The notes beneath the pieces were generated by a model that saw nothing but the letters and a program-made list of their open reading frames with translations, was not told the origin of the DNA and made no database searches. From Clostridium saccharoperbutylacetonicum N1-4(HMT) (GTDB taxonomy: Bacteria > Bacillota > Clostridia > Clostridiales > Clostridiaceae), in NCBI RefSeq assembly GCF_000340885.1, contig NC_020291.1, positions 3,967,001 through 4,031,000 on the forward strand: DNA of 64,000 nt, in the 5' to 3' direction. Below, one piece after another: positions 45,088 through 53,655 of this stretch. The position numbers were made by a program, and so were the translations under genes. How positions within the stretch are numbered: position 1 is the stretch's first letter; each line of letters starts with the position of its first letter.

Positions 45088-45100
45088 AATTTTTTTCCTT

Positions 45101-45799
45101 TCATTTTAAATTAATTATATTTGATAATATGCTATTTACATGTATCTCCATAGTATCATAAACATTTAGTGACAACTCTACGTCTTTAAGTAACAAGGGC
45201 AATTCTGTGCATCCTAATATTATCCCTTCTACTTTTTCTCTTTCCTTTAATTCTTTAATTATTTGAATAAATTTTTGTTTTGTGTCATCTTTAATTATTC
45301 CATATTCTAACTCTTTAGTTATTTTATCATTTATAAAATTACGAATTGTTTCTTCTGGAATTACTATTTTGATTCCATTATCTCTAAAAGGTTTTTTTAA
45401 GAAATCAGCATCCATAGTAAACGAAGTTCCTAATAATCCAACAACCTTTAACTTATCTTCCTCTACTTTTTTATAAGTTTCTTCCACAATACTAATAAGT
45501 GGAATAGGTGATTTTTCTTTTAATTCTTCAAAAACTATATGTGGTGTATTTGCTGCAAGAACTGCAAAATCTGCACCACTAGCAGCAACATTTTTAATTG
45601 CATTTAATAAGAGCTCAGTTAAAGCTTCAAAATCTTTTGTTTTACATAATTCTAGCATCTCAAATATATTAATGCTTTCAATTACCATATTAGGGAAATA
45701 GTCTTTAGGATGCTTTTTTTGATAGCCATAAACTATTTTATTGTAATATTCTATTGTAGATTCAGGCCCCATGCCTCCTACAATTCCAACTTTTTTCAT
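45101..45799 (-). CDS. Aspartate/glutamate racemase-family protein
   Basis: 232 residues. It begins MKKVGIVGGMGPESTIEYY, as in YgeA/RacX-type cofactor-independent racemases. The second catalytic Cys is present in GIILGCTELPLLL. The first position reads LAANTPHIVF, with Ala where two-Cys enzymes have Cys (xCNTxH) and E. coli YgeA has Thr, so racemase activity is uncertain. The start overlaps the upstream membrane-protein stop as TAATG, with GAGGTGAGG before it. In the operon it could supply a D-amino acid or act on the NRPS product. Confidence 0.85.
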   Translation of the reverse strand: MKKVGIVGGMGPESTIEYYNKIVYGYQKKHPKDYFPNMVIESINIFEMLELCKTKDFEALTELLLNAIKNVAASGADFAVLAANTPHIVFEELKEKSPIPLISIVEETYKKVEEDKLKVVGLLGTSFTMDADFLKKPFRDNGIKIVIPEETIRNFINDKITKELEYGIIKDDTKQKFIQIIKELKEREKVEGIILGCTELPLLLKDVELSLNVYDTMEIHVNSILSNIINLK

Positions 45800-46482
45800 T
45801 ACCTCACCTCATTATTTATATTCTTTATATGTTTGTATATCAGAAATGCCCAAATTGGAAACAGAATAACTAAACATGAACTACCTGTTGTTAAAATTCT
45901 TGTTCTAATAAAATAACCCAATAAAGCAACTGCATATCCTAGCGATATAATAACACTTAATGTAGTAATAGCTTTATTAAATAATTTATATCTAATACTA
46001 TAGATAGCTAAAGTAATAAACCATAATGAAGAAAATCCATAAGACATAATAAATTTATCAAATTCCATTGTGCCTAAAGCCACAATCGTTTCTTTAGTCC
46101 CAGCAGAACTATTCAAATAAGCATTGGTTACATTAGGCATATAGTATAATCTAGATATATATGTTAACCCCATTAACATATATCCAATAATCGCTAAAGT
46201 TGAAATCCAAGTAAATATTGGACTTTCTTCTAATTTATGGTTAACTTTTTTAAAAAATAATAATACTCCTATCATAAACATTGCTTGAATAAACATGAAT
46301 ATCCAAAAACCAAAGTAAGGTACTAAATTCTGATTAAAAGATTCAAAATAACTTTCACTAAAAATAATTAGTTTTTGTGCATAAGGAACATTAACATATG
46401 AAATTCCAGCTAGAACTAAAAATAATGCACTTAGTAAACTAAACTTCCCCACTGTTAATTGTTCTTTTTTAATATTACTCAT
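45799..46482 (-). CDS. Seven-helix membrane protein of the NRPS operon
   Basis: 227 residues with about seven hydrophobic helices (for example FSLLSALFLVLAGISYV, YFGFWIFMFIQAMFMIGVLLFF, IFTWISTLAIIGYMLMGLTYI, LFPIWAFLIYKHI). No transporter motif or known family is apparent. It lies 31 bases after the NRPS gene and overlaps the racemase gene. A role in product export, self-protection or product modification at the membrane is inferred from position only. Confidence 0.75.
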   Translation of the reverse strand: MSNIKKEQLTVGKFSLLSALFLVLAGISYVNVPYAQKLIIFSESYFESFNQNLVPYFGFWIFMFIQAMFMIGVLLFFKKVNHKLEESPIFTWISTLAIIGYMLMGLTYISRLYYMPNVTNAYLNSSAGTKETIVALGTMEFDKFIMSYGFSSLWFITLAIYSIRYKLFNKAITTLSVIISLGYAVALLGYFIRTRILTTGSSCLVILFPIWAFLIYKHIKNINNEVR

Positions 46483-46513
46483 TATAAATCGCCCCTTTAT
46501 TATTTAAATAAAT

Positions 46514-49500
46514 TTAATTTATTTCACTTATTAGAATATTAGATAACTCATCAACACGATTTTTAACAAAATAATGTGTTGCGCCCTTCATAATTAAATA
46601 TCTTGTATTTTCTGCAAACTCAGACCACCTCCATACTTCATTAGTAAAATACTTTGTTATAGGATCATTAGTTCCAGTAATAACACTCATATTTTTAATT
46701 TTATAGTCAATATTTTTATTTTGAATTTCCTCAAAATATCTCATTGCTTCATTTCCATCATGCCTAAACCATGTTAAAACTTTACTAACTGTTTCTGGAT
46801 TTATGTCTTCTTCTAATCCACCAATTTTCTTTATGAATTTCAAAGTCCTATTATCTTTTAAATAATAATATTTAATAAGTTTTCTGCTTAACTTCCCTCT
46901 TATGTTTTTTGAGAAAAATGGAAAACTAGCCGCCATAAATACTCGTTCTATATTTTTTTCTCTCTTATTCAATTGCCTTGCCACTTCATAAGTCAATGCA
47001 CATCCAACACAATGTCCATAAAGTATAATTCTACCTTGAACATATTTAATTATATCTTCAGTAATGATTTTTGCCATTTCTTCTATACTCTTTAAATCAT
47101 CTTTTGATGCTGTATAATCATGTCCAGACAAACTAATTGAATAAACCGAAAAATCATCTGGCATTTTATCCGCTAAATCTTTATAAATTATAGGTACTCC
47201 GCCTCCATAAGGTATGCAAACTATACTTCTACTACTATTTTTATTTTCTTTTAATGGAACAATACATCCACTATCAACTTGCTTTCTAGTATGAACATAT
47301 TTCATAATCTCTTCTATTGTAGGATAATTATATAAGTCCTGAATTGTTATAGCTTTATACTTACTTACTAATTGTATGCCTTTTAAAGAAGTCCCCCCCA
47401 GTTCAAAAAAATCATCTTTAATTCCAATTTGCTTTATGCCTAAAATTTCTTTAAATAACTCTACTAATAACTTTTCTTCTTCTGTTATAGCTTCTACATA
47501 TTCTCTTTCTTCAAGAACATCTGAAATTTCAGGAAGTGCTTTTCTATCTAATTTTCCATTAGGTGTAAGAGGCAATTGTTCCATATAAATAAATGCTGAT
47601 GGCACCATATAGGCTGGCATCTTTTCTTTTAAAAGTTTCTTCAATTGTTTTATTTCATAAATAAATTCACTTTCTTTTGTGCAATAAGCTATCAGACATT
47701 TATTTCCTCTCTTATCTATACAGTCAATTACTTTTGCTTCTTTAATTTCTGGTAAAATACTCAATTGGTATTCTATTTCACCAAGTTCAATTCTTAATCC
47801 ATTAATTTTAACTTGAAAATCTACTCTTCCCAAGTACTCAATATTTCCATCTGGTAACCATCTAGCTAAATCTCCAGTCTTATACATTCTTTTATAACCC
47901 TGTTTACTATATGGATTATTAATAAATCTTTCTTTTGTTAATTCTTCTTTGTTATAATAACCTACTGACAAACCAACCCCAGATATATAAAGCTCACCTG
48001 CTACACCTACTGGTAACATTTTTAAGTCCTTATTTAGTATATACAATTCAATATTATCTATAGGTCGTCCAATAGGAACTATTTTTAAATCAGAATCTTC
48101 ATCACATTTCCAATATGAAACATCAATTGCAGCTTCAGTTGGACCATATAAATTATATATACTAGCATCAAAATTTTTTAAACACTTGTCTTTTAAATCC
48201 ACTTTTAGCTCTTCTCCACTGCAAATAATACGTTTTAAGCTTGTACACTCTTCGCTCTTAGGTTCATCTACAAAGATTCTTAACATTGATGGAACAAAAT
48301 GAATTGTAGTAACTTCTTCTTTTTTTATTATCTCTGCTAAATATTCTGGATTACGATGTCCTCCAGGTTCTGCCATTACTATAGTAGCTCCCATCATAAG
48401 CGACCATACAAATTCCCAAACTGACACATCAAAACTGAATGGAGTTTTTTGTAGGATTACATCATGTTCACCAATTTGCAAATTATTTTGCATCCAAACA
48501 ATACGATTTACTAATGCCTTATGGATATTAATAACACCTTTTGGGCGACCTGTGCTACCGGATGTATAAATCATATATGCCCAATTATCCGATTTTACCT
48601 TTCTAATTAGTTCTTCTCTTTTTTCTTGTTCAATAATTTTTAATTTATTATCTAACTCTATAATTTCTATATCTTTATAATCTAATACATTGATAAATTT
48701 ACTTTGTGTCAGCATAATAGATATTTTTGAATCAGCAATCATGTATTTCAACCGTTCTTCTGGATATTCAGGATCTATTGGAACATATGCTCCTCCTGCT
48801 TTATAAATACCCATAATAGCAATAACCATTTCTATAGATCGTTCCATGCATATTCCTACAAGATTATTTGTTCCGATTCCATTTTTTTGTAGATACACTG
48901 CTAATTTGTCTGCTATACAATCTAACTCCTTATATGTTAAACTTTTATCTTTAAACTTCACTGCTACATTATCTGGCATTTCCTCAGCCTTTTCTTCGAA
49001 AAAATCATGTATGCATTTCTCATTTGGAAATTCCACTTTAGTATTATTAAATACGTCTAATATTTTATTTTGTTCCTCGTCTGTAACTGTCACATAATCA
49101 GAAAGTAGTTTATCTGGATACTTATATAATTCTTTTAACAAATTAGCAAACCTATTTAAAATTTCGCTAATTATATCCTCCCTAAATAAATTCCTTTTAT
49201 AATCAAAGTAAATAATGACATCATCATCCGGTTTGTCCAAATTTTCAACCAAATGTATAACTAAATCCTCTTGTTGATCTCCCTGATTTGTGTAAGTAGT
49301 TGTTGTTTTTATATCTCCCATCTTATCCGGATATTTTGTTCGCTGATAAGAAAAAGAAATATTGTATAGTAAGCCATTTTGTTTTATTTTTTCACTTAAA
49401 TCAAACATTGAATATTTCATATGTCTATAGCAATTAACTAAATTTTTCTTAACTGCTTTTATAATCTCAATAATATTTTTATACTCCCTATCATTTAGAA

Positions 49501-50428
49501 AAAAAGGCATCATGGTTATATATGCTCCCATTATTTTCTTCGCCTCGCTTACATTTCTTCCGAGTACTGGAAGACCCAATATGAATGAGTCGTTATTATA
49601 CATTCGATTGGTAATATAAATAGCAGCGATTAAATAATCAAAAACTGAAGTATTATTTTTTTTATTAAATTGAACTATTTCTTCAAATATTTCTTTATTA
49701 AGTTTTACACTTAATCTGTTTATACCTTCATTTTTATTATTGCCATTATTTCTACAACTTTCAAAAGCTAAATGTCTTTCTACATTTAACTTTTCCATCC
49801 AAAACTTCTCATCTTTTTTACATCTTTCAGATAATTTATATTCCATTTCATCTTTAATCAAATCAAAATACGAATGTTCTAACTTAAATTCTGATTCGCT
49901 CTTATTTTGTAAAGTCACATATAAATCTATAAGTCTATTAACTAATATACTAATACTGTAACCATCACTTATGATATGATGTACCTTGAAAAAAGCATAA
50001 TATTTATTATCAGATACTTTAAAAATAATAGTCTTGAATAATTGCTCATCCAAAGAAATGGGTTCTTCCATATCTCTACTTATATATTTCATAACTTCTT
50101 CATCGTTATTTAATTGCTCACAGTAAAAGATTTTATATTCTTTTCTCTCACTAACCTTTTGGTATACTTCCCCATTTTCTTCGAAGAATTTCAGGCAAAA
50201 TATATCTTGTTCATTTATAATTTTTTCAAATGCTTTTGTAAAAATGCCTATGTCTATCCTTCCATAGTAAGTATTATATCCACCTACATTGAATAATGAA
50301 CTTTTAGGATTAAGCTTTTGTGTAACCCAAATAGACTTTTGAGTTGAATATAATACACTTTTCTCCTCTGAATTATTTTCTTTTTGTCTCTTAATTAATA
50401 ATTCTTTCATCTGAATTTCATCATACAT
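46514..50428 (-). CDS. Single-module NRPS, C-A-T-TE, predicted serine-activating
   Basis: 1304 residues. Condensation domain with HHIISDG (150-156); adenylation domain with YTSGSTGRPKG, NLYGPTE, YKTGDLARW and NGKLDRK; carrier domain with LGGTSLKG (Ser ~1014 for phosphopantetheine); thioesterase with YGHCVG (Cys ~1140), TNDP (~1255) and ATHYF (~1285). The ten pocket residues read D-V-W-H-I-S-L-I-D-K, one conservative change from the serine code of EntF. The thioesterase nucleophile is Cys instead of Ser. The architecture equals EntF. Because the C domain is first and no upstream module exists, it may join an acyl donor to serine. AAGGAGATGTAG precedes the ATG. Confidence 0.93.
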   Translation of the reverse strand: MYDEIQMKELLIKRQKENNSEEKSVLYSTQKSIWVTQKLNPKSSLFNVGGYNTYYGRIDIGIFTKAFEKIINEQDIFCLKFFEENGEVYQKVSERKEYKIFYCEQLNNDEEVMKYISRDMEEPISLDEQLFKTIIFKVSDNKYYAFFKVHHIISDGYSISILVNRLIDLYVTLQNKSESEFKLEHSYFDLIKDEMEYKLSERCKKDEKFWMEKLNVERHLAFESCRNNGNNKNEGINRLSVKLNKEIFEEIVQFNKKNNTSVFDYLIAAIYITNRMYNNDSFILGLPVLGRNVSEAKKIMGAYITMMPFFLNDREYKNIIEIIKAVKKNLVNCYRHMKYSMFDLSEKIKQNGLLYNISFSYQRTKYPDKMGDIKTTTTYTNQGDQQEDLVIHLVENLDKPDDDVIIYFDYKRNLFREDIISEILNRFANLLKELYKYPDKLLSDYVTVTDEEQNKILDVFNNTKVEFPNEKCIHDFFEEKAEEMPDNVAVKFKDKSLTYKELDCIADKLAVYLQKNGIGTNNLVGICMERSIEMVIAIMGIYKAGGAYVPIDPEYPEERLKYMIADSKISIMLTQSKFINVLDYKDIEIIELDNKLKIIEQEKREELIRKVKSDNWAYMIYTSGSTGRPKGVINIHKALVNRIVWMQNNLQIGEHDVILQKTPFSFDVSVWEFVWSLMMGATIVMAEPGGHRNPEYLAEIIKKEEVTTIHFVPSMLRIFVDEPKSEECTSLKRIICSGEELKVDLKDKCLKNFDASIYNLYGPTEAAIDVSYWKCDEDSDLKIVPIGRPIDNIELYILNKDLKMLPVGVAGELYISGVGLSVGYYNKEELTKERFINNPYSKQGYKRMYKTGDLARWLPDGNIEYLGRVDFQVKINGLRIELGEIEYQLSILPEIKEAKVIDCIDKRGNKCLIAYCTKESEFIYEIKQLKKLLKEKMPAYMVPSAFIYMEQLPLTPNGKLDRKALPEISDVLEEREYVEAITEEEKLLVELFKEILGIKQIGIKDDFFELGGTSLKGIQLVSKYKAITIQDLYNYPTIEEIMKYVHTRKQVDSGCIVPLKENKNSSRSIVCIPYGGGVPIIYKDLADKMPDDFSVYSISLSGHDYTASKDDLKSIEEMAKIITEDIIKYVQGRIILYGHCVGCALTYEVARQLNKREKNIERVFMAASFPFFSKNIRGKLSRKLIKYYYLKDNRTLKFIKKIGGLEEDINPETVSKVLTWFRHDGNEAMRYFEEIQNKNIDYKIKNMSVITGTNDPITKYFTNEVWRWSEFAENTRYLIMKGATHYFVKNRVDELSNILISEIN

Positions 50429-51885
50429 ATTCTACATCTCCTTAATCAACTCGTTTTTATGCATAAAACCTTAAAATTTATTATAAATATTACTAGTGTT
50501 ATTTATTGCATACATTCTTCCTCTATGAATCAAATCTAAGTTCAGTTATCTTTATGTTCGTGATATACTTTTTTTGTTTCTTTATAACTATACACGCCTT
50601 AACTGATGTAAACTTACTTTTATGTTGCTATAACTAAAAATCTCAATCCAATTGCAACAAACTAATCTATTTTTGTGTTATTCATAATTTTTAGCAGATA
50701 TAATTGCCTAAATAATAATAAAATAACATTAATATTTTTCAATTAATATATTTCCAACCTTTATTTTAAAAATAATACAATATATTGAAATAAAAGTCAA
50801 TTTTGAAATATAAATGAAATCGAGTACATAATATGTAAATTAGTATTAATTTAGGACTCCTTTTAGCATATTGTGCTTATAATCTTCAAAAACTCAATAT
50901 TATTTCACATATTTTCTGATTTTTTCAAATAAATATTTAAAAATTTAGCATGAATCTTAAATATTAATAACTCCAAAATACAAGATTTTATATCTTATAA
51001 AAAATCTTTCCATATGTATTAGATAAAACATATCTTTAAAACAATTTATGAATTATTAATTAAGGTCTATATAAGTATCTGATCAAATATACATCTATCA
51101 ACATCAATATTGTAAGGAAGTACTAATAAATAGAAAAATATATATGCAATTAGTTTTATGTTTTCCTTTATTTGTGCAGCCAAGAGCACATGCTATAAAT
51201 ACTCAAACAAACTTAAATAATGGGAATCAAAAAAATTAGAAATCAAAACACCCCACGAAAAATTCAGATTTTCGTGGGGTTCATTATGTAGGCGAAGCTG
51301 TCCCTTTCTCTCAACTATTTCATTATCTAATTTCAGTAAATTTATCACTCACTTATGATATGATTCACTATTCATTATTGTAAAACTCTTTAAATTCCAT
51401 TTATAAAATCAGATTGACTTCCATTATCGACATTATAAGAATATAATCTTATAATTTATATCATTTTTAGAATAAATAGATTCCGTATTAATTCGTAATT
51501 CATTCTCATTAAAATTGCCTTCTTCATATCTTTTTAAGATTTTAAAATATCCTTTTCATTGAATCATAACTTCTATTTCATCACATTTAACTACTTTAAG
51601 CCTACTATATAAATATAATTACTTAAATGTAAATATTCATTACTTAATCTACATATACGTCCAAATTTACTTCTTTTATGTTCACATAATGTTTTGTCTC
51701 TCTTAATTATTGTAATATAATCATATAAAGCTTTATTTTTCTTATATAGGGTTATATTTATTTGCAATACAATAAATATATAAATATGAAATTAAAACAA
51801 TAATACTTTTCCTTAAGGAATATTATGTCAAAAGGTCATGAAATATCATGATGCTTAAATTTTTGTGAAATAGGAGGAATATTGG
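50429..51885. other. Long AT-rich intergenic region
   Basis: 1.46 kb without a convincing gene. It should hold the promoters of the NRPS operon (minus) and of the secreted protein (plus). A hairpin at 51251-51281 (ACCCCACGAAAA / TTTTCGTGGGGT) has a weak minus-strand T-run. The 27-bp repeat lies at 51541-51567. Just before the plus gene an inverted element TCATGA-AATA-TCATGA is at 51837-51852. Confidence 0.5.
51541..51567. repeat. 27-bp repeat, copy 2
   Basis: Identical to 22406-22432, but not followed by tRNA sequence. Confidence 0.7.
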
Positions 51886-52932
51886 ATGAAGTTTCATAAA
51901 ATAATTTCATTAGTAGCAGCTATGCAGTTATTATTTTCAAGCAATGTTTTCGCAGCAGAAAATAATGACAAATCTGATTTAGCATTTAAAAATGATTCCC
52001 TTAAAACTACAATAGAGGATAATATCAAAAAACAGGTAGATGTTTTAAATATGGATGATTTTAGCACTAATGTGCAGTCAAAATTGAAAGATAAATTAAA
52101 TAAATTTTCTAATTTAAAGACTTTAGCTTCAGCTACTGATCCATACACACCTGATAAGTATGAGCCAAACAATAATTCTGGCGTGGCAACATCAGGTATT
52201 AAAAATCAGGTGATTCAAGCAAATCTTAATTCTGCTACCGATGAGGATTGGTATAAAATAGATATAACTCAATCTGATTTAGATGCAAATGGTGGAGTAG
52301 CAGCCGCATTATTGACTAATATACCTAATAATTGCGATTATGATTTGTATATATTGCAAATTCTTCCGAATGGACAAATTGCAGGACTACAATCTGTACA
52401 AACTGGAAATGCACCTGAAGCAATTTATTTTAACTGTAAACCAGGAACTTATTATGCAGTTGTAGACGCAAAAACTGGGGTAGAAAATAACTTTAGTCAA
52501 CAAAATTACTCTTTCTATTTTGGAGGCGCATATAAAAGTGGTACAACCGGTTATATGAATTTGGGCATGAAATTTAATTTTGGAAATAAAAACTATGGTA
52601 GCAATGGTCCATGGTTGTCTCCATATCAAGAAATAGATTTAAGTAACGCTTCCTTTATCCCTAACCAAGCTCTTATTTCAAAACTGTATATTTCTGATGA
52701 TAGCAATGGAGCATATTGGATTGGATTTTATAAACTTGTCAATGGAATAGAACAAATGGGAGGATTCCAATCACCATTACCTTTACCAGCAAATCAATAT
52801 GCTGCAAAAGAATTATATCAAGTTCAAGGTAAAATTACTCGAAGCGATGGTTTTATTTGGCAACCACAAATGAAAATTGATTATCTATATCCTGTAACAC
52901 TTGATAATCTTCACTTTTTACTTGGTCAATAA
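51886..52932 (+). CDS. Secreted protein with one PPC-like domain
   Basis: 348 residues. Signal peptide IISLVAAMQLLFSSNVFAA, a Lys/Asp-rich linker, then a PPC-like domain at ~90-215 (DKYEPNNNSGVATSG...DEDWYKIDIT...NCDYDLYILQ...GTYYAVVDAK). A C-terminal ~130-residue beta-rich domain (GMKFNFGNKNYGSNGPWLSPYQEIDLS...) is not recognised. AGGAGGAATATTGG precedes the ATG. It shares the NxDYDLY and DEDW signatures with the protein at 41212. It probably acts at the cell surface or in the medium. Confidence 0.75.
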   Translation: MKFHKIISLVAAMQLLFSSNVFAAENNDKSDLAFKNDSLKTTIEDNIKKQVDVLNMDDFSTNVQSKLKDKLNKFSNLKTLASATDPYTPDKYEPNNNSGVATSGIKNQVIQANLNSATDEDWYKIDITQSDLDANGGVAAALLTNIPNNCDYDLYILQILPNGQIAGLQSVQTGNAPEAIYFNCKPGTYYAVVDAKTGVENNFSQQNYSFYFGGAYKSGTTGYMNLGMKFNFGNKNYGSNGPWLSPYQEIDLSNASFIPNQALISKLYISDDSNGAYWIGFYKLVNGIEQMGGFQSPLPLPANQYAAKELYQVQGKITRSDGFIWQPQMKIDYLYPVTLDNLHFLLGQ

Positions 52933-53655
52933 TAAGTATTACAATTCTGATATATAACCTTATATTAACCATGTAAATAAGTGTGTAATTTATGTTTATA
53001 TAAAATTTAATGATAATGAATTAGATTTAAAATTATAAGAAATGTATACTATTTTATATTGCGCCACTAATTAAGTTGTACGCATTTTATCCCACAAATA
53101 CAATAATAGAGATAGTATCTTGGCTCATTTCAATTCTGCCATGTATACTATCTCTATTTTTTCTCTTGATTTTAATGAATAGGCCAAAATATTATATAAA
53201 TCGCGAGATGGACTGTTATCAATTTCAATAATAGCACCTGGTCTATTGCTTAGGCCTGCTATAGTCCCACCGTCCGGAAACCGTCAGCTGAAAGTCATCT
53301 TAAAATAACCACCAAACTATGACGAGCGAACCGAACGAGATACTACGACGCGTAGTATGCGCCACTAGGTACTCAAACAATGTATTAGTCACTAACTCTT
53401 ACAAAACATTCATTGATTAAAAAGTAAAAAAATCTCCTCTATTTGTAAATTATGATCTGCTTTATCTAATACTTAATAAAGTTTTAAACTTCTTATCTTT
53501 CCTCCCATAAAATGTATATCGCTAAATATTATAGCACAAAAAATATGTCGCTTTGCATAACATATAAATATAAAAATTTTAAAATTATACATAAAATTGG
53601 GTGAATCTAAAAAGATTCACCCAATTTATTAATATCAATATTCCTCTTAAGTTTC
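52933..53655. other. Intergenic region with terminators and gene debris
   Basis: 53105-53158 is a strong hairpin (AATAGAGATAGTAT / ATACTATCTCTATT) followed by T-run. On the minus strand 53125-53289 reads FPDGGTIAGLSNRPGAIIE, then DNSPSRDLYNILAYSLKSR to a stop, a start-less relic not recognised. 53262-53352 is a GC-rich patch with the palindrome ATACTACG-ACG-CGTAGTAT. 53594-53627 is the adhE terminator. Confidence 0.5.
53594..53627 (-). terminator. Terminator of adhE
   Basis: Perfect 15-bp stem AAATTGGGTGAATCT / AGATTCACCCAATTT with a 4-base loop, 29 bases past the adhE stop. Confidence 0.85.
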
